Positions 1 through 13,130 of a stretch of 64,000 bases of DNA are shown piece after piece (within the stretch, counting starts at the first letter, position 1; each line of letters starts with the position of its first letter). The translations under genes and the position numbers were made by a program. The notes under the pieces are model-generated. The model was not told the origin of the DNA and did no database searches. It saw nothing but the letters and a program-made list of their open reading frames with translations. This DNA is from Paragordius varius (Eukaryota; Nematomorpha): the NCBI GenBank assembly GCA_964247055.1, contig OZ176052.1, positions 13,206,001 through 13,270,000 on the forward strand. The letters are read 5' to 3'.

Positions 1-3000
1 AACGATACTTTAAAAATTAATGTATAAAACTAGTCGTATCAATAAATCGCATCAATACTCAAGTTAAACTTTATCCTTAAAAATTGGATATTGGTCACCG
101 GTGAAGAAAATAATTTTTTATACATTCTCTTAGTAAGACTACATCAAAATATAGAGATACTTTGACAAACTCTTTCATATTCGATTTTTACAACGATACT
201 TTAAAAATTAATGTATAAAACTAGTCGCATCAATACTCAAGTTAAACTTTGTCCTTAAAAATCGAATATTGGTCACCGGTGAACAAAATTATTTTTTATA
301 CATTCTCTTAGTAAGACTACATCAAAATATAGAGATACTTTGACAAACCCTTTCATATCCGATTTTTACAACCATACTTTATAAATTAATGTATAAAACT
401 AGTCGTATCAATAAGTCGCATCAATACTCAAGTTAAACTTTGTCCTTAAAAATCGGATATTGGTAACCGGTGAACAAAATAATGTTTTATACATTCACTT
501 AGTAAGACTACATCAAAATATAGAGATAGTTTGACAAACTCTTTCATATCCGATTTTTACAACGATACTTTAAAAATTAATGTATTAAACTAGTCGCATC
601 AATACTCAAGTTAAACTTTGTCCTTAAAAATCGGATATTGGTCACCGGTGAACAAAATTATTTTTTATACATTCTCTTAGTAAGACTACATCAAAATATA
701 GAGATAGTTTGACAAACTCTTTCATATCCGATTTTTACAACGATACTTTAAAAATTAATGTATAAAACTAGTCGCATCAATACTCAAATTAAACTTTGTC
801 CTTAAAAATCGGATATTGGTCACCGGTGAACAAAATTATTTTTTATATATTCTCTTAGCAAGACTGCATCAAAATATAGAGATAGTTTGACAAACTCTTT
901 CATATCCGATTTTTACAACGATACTTTATAAATTAATGTATAAAACTAGTCGTATCAATAAGTCGCATCAATACTCAAGTTAAACTTTGTCCTTAAATAT
1001 CGAATATTGGTCACCGGTGAACAAAATTATTTTTTATACATTCTCTTCGTAAGACTACATCAAAATATAGAAATAGTTTGACAAACTCTTTCATATCCGA
1101 TTTTTACAACGATACTTTAAAAATTAATGTATAAAACTAGTCGCATCAATACTCAAGTTAAACTTTGTCCTAAAAAATCGAATATTGGTCACCGGTGAAC
1201 AAAATTATATTTTATACATTCTCTTATTAAGACTACATCAAAATATAGAGATAGTTTGACAAACTCTTTCATATCCGATTTTTACAACGATACTTTAAAA
1301 ATTAATGTATAAAACTAGTCGCATCAATACTCAAGTTAAACTTTGTCCTTAAAAATCGAATATTGGTCACCGGTGAACAAAATTATTTTTTATACATTCT
1401 CTTAGTAAGACTACATCAAAATATAGAGATACTTTGACAAACTCTTTCATATCCGATTTTTACAACGATACTTTAAAAATTATGGTATTAAACTAGTCGC
1501 ATCAATACTCAAATTAAACTTTGTCCCTAAAAATCGGATATTGGTCACCGGTGAACAAAATTATTTTTTATACATTCTCTTAGCAAGACTACATCAAAAT
1601 ATAGAGATAGTTTGACAAACTCTTTCATATCCGATTTTTACAACGATACTTTAAAAATTAATGTATAAAACTAGTCGCATCAATACTCAAGTTAAACTTT
1701 ATCCTTAAAAATTGGATATTGGTCACCGGTGAGGAAAATAATATTTTATACATTCTCTTAGTAAGACTACATCAAAATATAGAGATAGTTTGACAAACTC
1801 TTTCATATCCGATTTTTACAACGATACTTTAAAAATTAATGTATTAAACTAGTCGCATCAATACTCAAGTTAAACTTTGTCCTTAAAAATCGGATATTGG
1901 TCACCGGTGAACAAAATTATTTTTTATACATTCTCTTAGCAAGACTACATCAAAATATAGAGATAGTTTGACAAACTCTTTCATATCCGATTTTTACAAC
2001 GATACTTTATAAATTAATGTATAAAACTAGTCGTATCAATAAGTCGCATCAATACTCAAGTTAAACTTTGTCCTTAAAAATCGGATATTGGTCACCGGTG
2101 AACAAAATAATTTTTTATACATTCTCTTAGTAAGACTACATCAAAATATAGAGATAGTTTGACAAACTCTTTCATAACCGATTTTTACAATGATACTTTA
2201 AAAATTATGGTATTAAACCAGTCGCATCAATACTCAAGTTAAACTTTGTCCTTAAAAATCGGATATTGGTCACCGGTGAACAAAATTATTTTTTATACAT
2301 TCTCTTAGTAAGACTACATCAAAATATAGAAATAGTTTGACAAACTCTTTCATATCCGATTTTTACAACGATACTTTAAAAATTAATGTATAAAACTAGT
2401 CGCATCAATACTCAAATTAAACTTTGTCCTTAAAAATCGGATATTGGTCACCGGTGAACAAAATTATTTTTTATATATTCTCTTAGCAAGACTGCATCAA
2501 AATATAGAGATAGTTTGACAAACTCTTTCATATCCGATTTTTACAACGATACTTTATAAATTAATGTATAAAACTAGTCGTATCAATAAGTCGCATCAAT
2601 ACTCAAGTTAAACTTTGTCCTTAAATATCGAATATTGGTCACCGGTGAACAAAATTATTTTTTATACATTCTCTTCGTAAGACTACATCAAAATATAGAA
2701 ATAGTTTGACAAACTCTTTCATATCCGATTTTTACAACGATACTTTAAAAATTAATGTATAAAACTAGTCGCATCAATACTCAAGTTAAACTTTGTCCTA
2801 AAAAATCGAATATTGGTCACCGGTGAACAAAATTATATTTTATACATTCTCTTATTAAGACTACATCAAAATATAGAGATAGTTTGACAAACTCTTTCAT
2901 ATCCGATTTTTACAACGATACTTTAAAAATTAATGTATAAAACTAGTCGCATCAATACTCAAGTTAAACTTTGTCCTTAAAAATCGAATATTGGTCACCG

Positions 3001-3450
3001 GTGAACAAAATTATTTTTTATACATTCTCTTAGTAGGACTACATCAAAATATAGAGATAGTTTGGCAAACTCTTTCATATCCGATTTTTACAACGATACT
3101 TTAAAAATTAATGTATAAAACTAGTCGTATCAATAAATCGCATCAATACTCAAGTTAAACTTTATCCTTAAAAATTGGATATTGGTCACCGGTGAAGAAA
3201 AAAATTTTTTATACATTCTCTTAGTAAGACTACATCAAAATATAGAGATACTTTGACAAACTCTTTCATATTCGATTTTTACAACGATACTTTAAAAATT
3301 AATGTATAAAACTAGTCGCATCAATACTCAAGTTAAACTTTGTCCTTAAAAATCGAATATTGGTCACCGGTGAACAAAATTATTTTTTATACATTCTCTT
3401 AGTAAGACTACATCAAAATATAGAGATACTTTGACAAACTCTTTCATATC
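1..3450 (+). repeat. Zone A1: 1,628-bp (9-mer) and 3,091-bp offsets
   Basis: About 780-1405 recurs at 2408-3033. Three private variants are all offset by exactly 1,628 bp: AGACTGCATC at 861 and 2489, TTCTCTTCGT at 1041 and 2669, CTCTTATTAA at 1221 and 2849. Nine monomers, two of them long, account for 1,628 bp. Separately, 1-359 recurs at 3092-3450 (offset 3,091, for example ACCGGTGAAG at 97 and 3188). After about 3450 the sequence follows that of about 1454 instead (offset 1,997, for example GTCCCTAA at 1523 and 3520). This is a mosaic of overlapping duplications, not a simple HOR. Confidence 0.85.
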
Positions 3451-6400
3451 CGATTTTTACAACGATACTTTAAAAATTATGGTATTAAACTAGTCGCATC
3501 AATACTCAAATTAAACTTTGTCCCTAAAAATCGGATATTGGTCACAGGTGAACAAAATTATTTTTTATACATTCTCTTAGCAAGACTACATCAAAATATA
3601 GAGATAGTTTGACAAACTCTTTCATATCCGATTTTTACAACGATACTTTAAAAATTAATGTATAAAACTAGTCGCATCAATACTCAAGTTAAACTTTATC
3701 CTTAAAAATTGGATATTGGTCACCGGTGAGGAAAATAATATTTTATACATTCTCTTAGTAAGACTACATCAAAATATAGAGATAGTTTGACAAACTCTTT
3801 CATATCCGATTTTTACAACGATACTTTAAAAATTATGGTATTAAACTAGTCGCATCAATACTCAAATTAAACTTTGTCCTTAAAAATCGGATATTGGTCA
3901 CCGGTGAACAAAATTATTTTTTATACATTCTCTTAGTAAGACTACATCAAAATATAGAAATAGTTTGACAAACTCTTTCATATCCGATTTTTACAACGAT
4001 ACTTAAAAAATTAATGTATAAAACTAGTCGCATCAATACTCAAGTTAAACTTTGTCCTTAAAAATCGAATATTGGTCACCGGTGAACAAAATTATATTTT
4101 ATACATTGTCTTAGTAAGACTACATCAAAATATAGAGATAGTTTGACAAACTCTTTCATATCCGATTTTTACAACGATACTTTAAAAATTAATGTATAAA
4201 ACTAGTCGCATCAATACTCAAGTTAAACTTTGTCCTTAAAAATCGAATATTGGTCACCGGTGAACAAAATTATTTTTTATACATTCTCTTAGTAGGACTA
4301 CATCAAAATATAGAGATAGTTTGGCAAACTCTTTCATATCCGATTTTTACAACGATACTTTAAAAATTAATGTATAAAATTAGTCGTATCAATAAATCGC
4401 ATCAATACTCAAGTTAAACTTTGCCCTTTAAAATCGGATATTGGTCACCGGTGAACAAAATAATTTTTTATACATTCTCTTAGTATGACTACATCAAAAT
4501 ATAGAGATAGTTTGACAAACTCTTTCATATCCGATTTTTACAACGATAGTTCAAAAATTAATGTATTAAACTAGTCGCATCAATACTCAAGTTAAACTTT
4601 GTCCTTAAAAATCGGATATTGGTCACCGGTGAACAAAATTATTTTTTATACATTCTCTTAGTAAGACTACATCAAAATATAGAGATAGTTTGACAAACTC
4701 TTTCATATCCGATTTTTACAACGATACTTTAAAAATTAATGTATAAAACTAGTCGCATCAATACTCAAGTTAAACTTTATCCTTAAAAATTGGATATTGG
4801 TCACCGGTGAGGAAAATAATATTTTATACATTCTCTTAGTAAGACTACATCAAAATATAGAGATAGTTTGACAAACTCTTTCATATCCGATTTTTACAAC
4901 GATATTTTAAAAATTAATGTATAAAACTAGTCGCATCAATACTCAAGTTAAACTTTGTCCTTAAAAATCGAATATTGGTCACCGGTGAACAAAATTATTT
5001 TTTATACATTCTCTTAGTAGGACTACATCAAAATATAGAGATAGTTTGGCAAACTCTTTCATATCCGATTTTTACAACGATACTTTAAAAATTAATGTAT
5101 AAAATTAGTCGTATCAATAAATCGCATCAATACTCAAGTTAAACTTTGCCCTTAAAAATCGGATATTGGTCACCGGTGAACAAAATAATTTTTTATACAT
5201 TCTCTTAGTATGACTACATCAAAATATAGAGATAGTTTGACAAACTCTTTCATATCCGATTTTTACAACGATAGTTCAAAAATTAATGTATTAAACTAGT
5301 CGCATCAATACTCAAGTTAAACTTTGTCCTTAAAAATCGGATATATGTCACCGGTGAACAAAATTATTTTTTATACATTCTCTTAGTAGGACTACATCAA
5401 AATATAGAGATAGTTTGGCAAACTCTTTCATATCCGATTTTTACAACGATACTTTAAAAATTAATGTATAAAACTAGTCGCATCAATACTCAAGTTAAAC
5501 TTTGTCCTTAAAAATCGAATATTGGTCACCGGTGAACAAAATTATTTTTTATACATTCTCTTAGTAAGACTACATCAAAATATAGAGATAGTTTGGCAAA
5601 CTCTTTCATATCCGATTTTTACAACGATACTTTAAAATTTAATGTATAAAACTAGTCGCATCAATACTCAAGTTAAACTTTGTCCTTAAAAATCGAATAT
5701 TGGTCACCGGTGAACAAAATTATTTTTATACATTCTCTTAGTAGGACTACATCATAATAAAGAGATAGTTTGACAAACTCTTTCATATCCGATTTTTACA
5801 ACGATACTTTAAAAATTAATGTGTTAAACTAGTTGCATCAATACTCAAGTTAAACTTTGTCCTTAAAAATCGGATATTGGTCACCGGTGAACAAAATTAT
5901 TTTTTATACATTCTCTTAATAAGACTACATCAAAATATAGAGATAGTTTGACTAACTCTTTCATATCCGATTTTTACAACGATACTTTAAAAATTAATGT
6001 ATAAAACTAGTCGCATCAATACTCAAGTTAAACTTTGTCCTTAAAAATCGAATATTGGTCACCGGTGAACAAAATTATTTTTTATACATTCTCTTAGCAA
6101 GACTACATCAAAATATAGAGATAGTTTGACAAACTCTTTCATATCCGATTTTTACAACGATACTTTAAAAATTAATGTATAAAACTAGTCGCATCAATAC
6201 TCAAGTTAAACTTTATCCTTAAAAATTGGATATTGGTCACCGGTGAACAAATTAATTTTTTATACATTCTCTTAGTAAGACTACATCAAAATATACAGAT
6301 AGTTTGACAAACTCTTTCATATCCGATTTTTACAACGATACTTTAAAAATTATGGTATTAAACTAGTCGCATCAATACTCAAATTAAACTTTGTCCTTAA

Positions 6401-9366
6401 AAATCGGATATTGGTCACCGGTGAACAAAATTATTTTTTATATATTCTCTTAGCAAGACTACATCAAAATATAGAGATAGTTTGACAAACTCTTTCATAT
6501 CCGATTTTTACAACCATACTTTAAAAATTAATGTATGAAACTAGTCGTATCAATAAATCGCATCAATACTCAAGTTAAACTTTGTCCTTAAAAATCGGAT
6601 ATTGGTCACCGGTGAACAAAATTATTTTTTATACATTCTCTTAGTAAGACTACATCAAAATATAGAGATAGTTTGACAAACTCTTTCATATCCGATTTTT
6701 ACAACGATACTTTAAAATTAATGTGTTAAACTAGTCGCATCAATACTCAAGTTAAACTTTGTCCTTAAAAATCGAATATTGGTCACCGGTGAACAAAATT
6801 ATTTTTTATACATTCTCTTAGTAAGACTACATCAAAATATAGAGATAGTTTGACAAACTCTTTCATATCCGATTTTTACAACGATACTTTAAAAATTAAT
6901 GTATAAAACTAGTCGCATCAATACTCAAGTTAAACTTTATCCTTAAAAATTGGATATTGGTCACCGGTGAGGAAAATAATATTTTATACATTCTCTTAGT
7001 AAGACTACATCAAAATATAGAGATAGTTTGACAAACTCTTTCATATCCGATTTTTACAACGATACTTTAAAAATTATGGTATTAAACTAGTCGCATCAAT
7101 ACTCAAATTAAACTTTATCCTTAAAAATCGGATATTGGTCACCGGTGAACAAAATTATTTTTTATACATTCTCTTAGTAAGACTACATCAAAATATAGAA
7201 AGTGTTTGACAAACTCTTTCATATCCGATTTTTACAACGATACTTAAAAAATTAATGTATAAAACTAGTCGCATCAATACTCAAGTTAAACTTTGTCCTT
7301 AAAAATCGAATATTGGTCACCGGTGAACAAAATTATATTTTATACATTGTCATAGTAAGACTACATCAAAATATAGAGATAGTTTGACAAACTCTTTCAT
7401 ATCCGATTTTTACAACGATACTTTAAAAATTAATGTATAAAACTAGTCGCATCAATACTCAAGTTAAACTTTGTCCTTAAAAATCGAATATTGGTCACCG
7501 GTGAACAAAATTATTTTTTATACATTCTCTTAGTAGGACTACATCAAAATATAGAGATAGTTTGGCAAACTCTTTCATATCCGATTTTTACAACGATACT
7601 TTAAAAATTAATGTATAAAATTAGTCGTATCAATAAATCGCATCAATACTCAAGTTAAACTTTGCCCTTAAAAATCGGATATTGGTCACCGGTGAACAAA
7701 ATAATTTTTTATACATTCTCTTAGTATGACTACATCAAAATATAGAGATAGTTTGACAAACTCTTTCATATCCGATTTTTACAACGATAGTTCAAAAATT
7801 AATGTATTAAACTAGTCGCATCAATACTCAAGTTAAACTTTGTCCTTAAAAATCGGATATTGGTCACCGGTGAACAAAATTATTTTTTATACATTCTCTT
7901 AGTAGGACTACATCAAAATATAGAGATAGTTTGGCAAACTCTTTCATATCCGATTTTTACAACGATACTTTAAAAATTAATGTATAAAACTAGTCGCATC
8001 AATACTCAAGTTAAACTTTGTCCTTAAAAATCGAATATTGGTCACCGGTGAACAAAATTATTTTTTATACATTCTCTTAGTAAGACTACATCAAAATATA
8101 GAGATAGTTTGGCAAACTCTTTCATATCCGATTTTTACAACGATACTTTAAAATTTAATGTATAAAACTAGTCGCATCAATACTCAAGTTAAACTTTGTC
8201 CTTAAAAATCGAATATTGGTCACCGGTGAACAAAATTATTTTTATACATTCTCTTAGTAGGACTACATCAAAATAAAGAGATAGTTTGACAAACTCTTTC
8301 ATATCCGATTTTTACAACGATACTTTAAAAATTAATGTGTTAAACTAGTTGCATCAATAATCAAGTTAAACTTTGTCCTTAAAAATCGGATATTGGTCAC
8401 CGGTGAACAAAATTATTTTTTATACATTCTCTTAATAAGACTACATCAAAATATAGAGATAGTTTGACAAACTCTTTCATATCCGATTTTTACAACGATA
8501 CTTTAAAAATTAATGTATAAAACTAGTCGCATCAATACTCAAGTTAAACTTTGTCCTTAAAAATCGAATATTGGTCACCGGTGAACAAAATTATTTTTTA
8601 TACATTCTCTTAGCAAGACTACATCAAAATATAGAGATAGTTTGACAAACTCTTTCATATCCGATTTTTACAACGATACTTTAAAAATTAATGTATAAAA
8701 CTAGTCGCATCAATACTCAAGTTAAACTTTATCCTTAAAAATTGGATATTGGTCACCGGTGAACAAATTAATTTTTTATACATTCTCTTAGTAAGACTAC
8801 ATCAAAATATAGAGATAGTTTGACAAACTCTTTCATATCCGATTTTTACAACGATACTTTAAAAATTATGGTATTAAACTAGTCGCATCAATACTCAAAT
8901 TAAACTTTGTCCTTAAAAATCGGATATTGGTCACCGGTGAACAAAATTATTTTTTATATATTCTCTTAGCAAGACTACATCAAAATATAGAGATAGTTTG
9001 ACAAACTCTTTCATATCCGATTTTTACAACCATACTTTAAAAATTAATGTATGAAACTAGTCGTATCAATAAATCGCATCAATACTCAAGTTAAACTTTG
9101 TCCTTAAAAATCGGATATTGGTCACCGGTGAACAAAATTATTTTTTATACATTCTCTTAGTAAGACTACATCAAAATATAGAGATAGTTTGACAAACTCT
9201 TTCATATCCGATTTTTACAACGATACTTTAAAAATTAATGTGTTAAACTAGTCGCATCAATACTCAAGTTAAACTTTGTCCTTAAAAATCGAATATTGGT
9301 CACCGGTGAACAAAATTATTTTTTATACATTCTCTTAGTAAGACTACATCAAAATATAGAAATAAT
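3451..9366 (+). repeat. Zone A2: 2,516-bp (14-mer) repeat with nested 725-bp duplication
   Basis: About 4860-6850 recurs at 7376-9366, offset 2,516 bp: TTTAAAATTT at 5631 and 8147, TTCTCTTAAT at 5911 and 8427, ATGTATGAAA at 6531 and 9047. Within the first copy a four-monomer piece is duplicated at 725 bp: CGATAGTTCA at 4544, 5269 and 7785, where 725 + 2,516 = 3,241. The same 3,241-bp offset links ACCGGTGAGG at 3722 and 6963 and ACTTAAAAAA at 4001 and 7242. The 725 bp equals three short monomers plus one long one. Confidence 0.85.
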
Positions 9367-12300
9367 TTGACAAACTCTTTCATATCCGATTTTTACAACG
9401 ATACTTTAAAAATTAATGTATTAAACTAGTCGCATCAATACTCAAGTTAAACGTTGTCCTTAAAAATCGGATATTGGTCACCGGTTAACAAAATTATTTT
9501 TTATACATTCTCTTAGCAAGACTACATCAAAATATAGAGATAGTTTGACAAACTCTTTCATATCCGATTTTTACAACCATACTTTATAAATTAATGTATA
9601 AAACTAGTCGTATCAATAAGTCGCATCAATACTCAAGTTAAACTTTGTCCTTAAAAATCGGATATTGGTAACCGGTGAACAAAATAATTTTTTATACATT
9701 CACTTAGTAAGACTACATCAAAATATAGAGATAGTTTGACAAACTCTTTCATATCCGATTTTTACAACGATACTTTAAAAATTAATGTATTAAACTAGTC
9801 GCATCAATACTCAAGTTAAACTTTGTCCTTAAAAATCGGATAATGGTCACCGGTGAACAAAATAATTTTTTATACATTCTCTTAGTAAGACTACATCAAA
9901 ATATAGAGATAGTTTGACAAACTCTTTCATATCCGATTTTTACAACGATACTTTAAAAATTAATGTATTAAACTAGTCGCATCAATACTCAAGTTAAACT
10001 TTGTCCTTAAAAATCGGATATTGGTCACCGGTGAACAAAATTATTTTTTATACATTCTCTTAGCAAGACTACATCAAAATATAGAGATAGTTTGACAAAC
10101 TCTTTCATATCCGATTTTTACAACGATACTTTATAAATTAATGTATAAAACTAGTCGTATCAATAAGTCGCATCAATACTCAAGTTAAACTTTGTCCTTA
10201 AAAATCGGATATTGGTCACCGGTGAACAAAATAATTTTTTATACATTCTCTTAGTAAGACTACATCAAAATATAGAGATAGTTTGACAAACTCTTTCATA
10301 ACCGATTTTTACAATGATACTTTAAAAATTATGGTATTAAACCAGTCGCATCAATACTCAAGTTAAACTTTGTCCTTAAAAATCGGATATTGGTCACCGG
10401 TGAACAAAATTATTTTTTATACATTCTCTTAGTAAGACTACATCAAAATATAGAGATAGTTTGACAAACTCTTTCATATCCGATTTTTACAACGATACTT
10501 TAAAATTTAATGTATAAAACTAGTCGCATCAATACTCAAGTTAAACTTTGTCCTTAAAAATCGAATATTGGTCACCGGTGAACAAAATTATTTTTATACA
10601 TTCTCTTAGTAGGACTACATCAAAATAAAGAGATAGTTTGACAAACTCTTTCATATCCGATTTTTACAACGATACTTTAAAAATTAATGTGTTAAACTAG
10701 TTGCATCAATACTCAAGTTAAACTTTGACCTTAAAAATCGGATATTGGTCACCGGTGAACAAAATTATTTTTTATACATTCTCTTAATAAGACTACATCA
10801 AAATATAGAGATAGTTTGACAAACTCTTTCATATCCGATTTTTACAACGATACTTTAAAAATTAATGTATAAAACTAGTCGCATCAATACTCAAGTTAAA
10901 CTTTGTCCTTAAAAATCGAATATTGGTCACCGGTGAACAAAATTATTTTTTATACATTCTCTTAGCAAGACTACATCAAAATATAGAGATAGTTTGACAA
11001 ACTCTTTCATATCCGATTTTTACAACGATACTTTAAAAATTAATGTATAAAACTAGTCGCATCAATACTCAAATTAAACTTTGTCCTTAAAAATCGGATA
11101 TTGGTCACCGGTGAACAAAATTATTTTTTATATATTCTCTTAGCAAGACTGGATCAAAATATAGAGATAGTTTGACAAACTCTTTCATATCCGATTTTTA
11201 CAACGATACTTTATTAATTAATGTATAAAACTAGTCGTATCAATAAGTCGCATCAATACTCAAGTTAAACTTTGTCCTTAAAAATCGGATATTGGTCACC
11301 GGTGAAAAAAATAATTTTTTATACATTCTCTTAGTAAGACTACATCAAAATATAGAGATAGTTTGACAAACTCTTTCATAACCGATTTTTACAACGATAC
11401 TTTAAAAATTATGGTATTAAAGCAGTCGCATCAATACTCAAGTTAAACTTTGTCCTTAAAAATCGGATATTGGTCACCGGTGAACAAAATTATTTTTTAT
11501 ACATTCTCTTAGTAAGACTACATCAAAATATAGAGATAGTTTGACAAACTCTTTCATATCCGATTTTAACAACGATACTTTAAAAATTAATGTATAAAAC
11601 TAGTCGCATCAATACTCAAGTTAAACTTTGTCCTTACAAATCGGATATTGGTCACCGGTGAACAAAATTATTTTTTATATATTCTCTTAGCAAGACTACA
11701 TCAAAATATAGAGATAGTTTGACAAACTCTTTCATATCCGATTTTTACAACGATACTTTAAAAATTAATGTATAAAATTAGTCGTATCAATAAATCGCAT
11801 CAATACTCAAGTTAAACTTTGTCCTTAAAAATCGGATATTGGTCACCGGTGAACAAAATTATTTTTTATACATTCTCTTAGTAGGACTACATCAAAATAT
11901 AGAGATAGTTTGGCAAACTCTTTCATATCCGATTTTTACAACGATACTTTAAAAATTAATGTATAAAACTAGTCGCATCAATACTCAAGTTAAACTTTGT
12001 CCTTAAAAATCGAATTTGGTCACCGGTGAACAAAATTATATTTTATACATTCTCTTAGTAAGACTACATCAAAATATAGAGATAGTCAAACTCTTTCATA
12101 TCCGATTTTTACAACGATACTTTAAAAATTAATGTATAAAACTAGTCGCATCAATACTCAAGTTAAACTTTGTCCTTAAAAATCGAATATTGGTCACCGG
12201 TGAACAAAATTATTTTTTATACATTCTCTTAGTAGGACTACATCAAAATATAGAGATAGTTTGGCAAACTCTTTCACATCCGATTTTTACAAGGATACTT

Positions 12301-12880
12301 TAAAAATTAATGTATAAAACTACTCGCATCAATACTCAAGTTAAACTTTGTCCTTAAAAATCGAATATTAGTCACCGGTGAACAAAATTATTTTTTATAC
12401 ATTCTCTTAGTAAGACTACATCAAAATATAGAGATAGTTTGACAAACTCTTTCATATCCGATTTTTACAACGATACTTTAAAAATTAATGTATAAAACTA
12501 GTCGTATCAATAAATCGCATCAAAACTCAAATTTAACTTTGTCCTTAAAAATCGGATATTGGTCACCGGTGAACAAAATTATTTTTTATATATTCTCTTA
12601 GCAAGACTACATCAAAATATAGAGATAGTTTGACAAACTCTTTCATATCCGATTTTTACAACGATACTTTAAAAATTAATGTATAAAACTAGTCGTATCA
12701 ATAAATCGCATCAATACTCAAGTTAAACTTTGTCCTTAAAAATCGGATATTGGTCACCGGTGAACATAATTATTTTTTATACATTCTCTTACTAAGACTA
12801 CATCAAAATATAGAGATAGTTTGACAAACTCTTTCATATCCGATTTTTACAACGATACTTTAAAAATTAATGTGTTAAAC
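9367..12880 (+). repeat. Zone A3: monomers copied from elsewhere in zone A, then irregular monomers
   Basis: About 9874-10494 closely follows 1750-2370 (offset 8,124, marked by CATAACCG at 2173 and 10297, followed in both by CAATGATAC). About 10452-11057 follows 8100-8705 (offset 2,352; TTTAAAATTT at 8147 and 10499, TTCTCTTAAT at 8427 and 10779). From about 11060 to 12880 I see ordinary monomers, many with the TCGAATAT left arm, but no clear HOR. Local short deletions occur, such as GATAGTCAAACTC near 12083. Confidence 0.75.
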
Positions 12881-13130
12881 TAGTCGCATCGATACTCAAG
12901 TTAAACTTTGTCCTTAAAAATCGGATATTGGTCACCGGTGAACAAAATTATTTTTTATACATTCTCTTAGCAAGACTACATCAAAATATAGAGATAGTTT
13001 GACAAACTCTTTCATATCCGATTTTTACAACCATACCTTATAAATTAATGTATAAACCTAGTCGTATCAATAAGTCGCATCAATACTCAAGTTAAACTTT
13101 GTCCTTAAAAATTCGGATATTGGTAACCGG

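Noticed and set aside
181-270. Compensating changes in the inverted-repeat arms
   Set aside because: Near 181 the right arm is ATATTCGATTTTTA and the next left arm near 257 is TCGAATAT, which restores pairing. Most TCGAATAT monomers keep the ordinary ATATCCG arm, so this match is probably chance.
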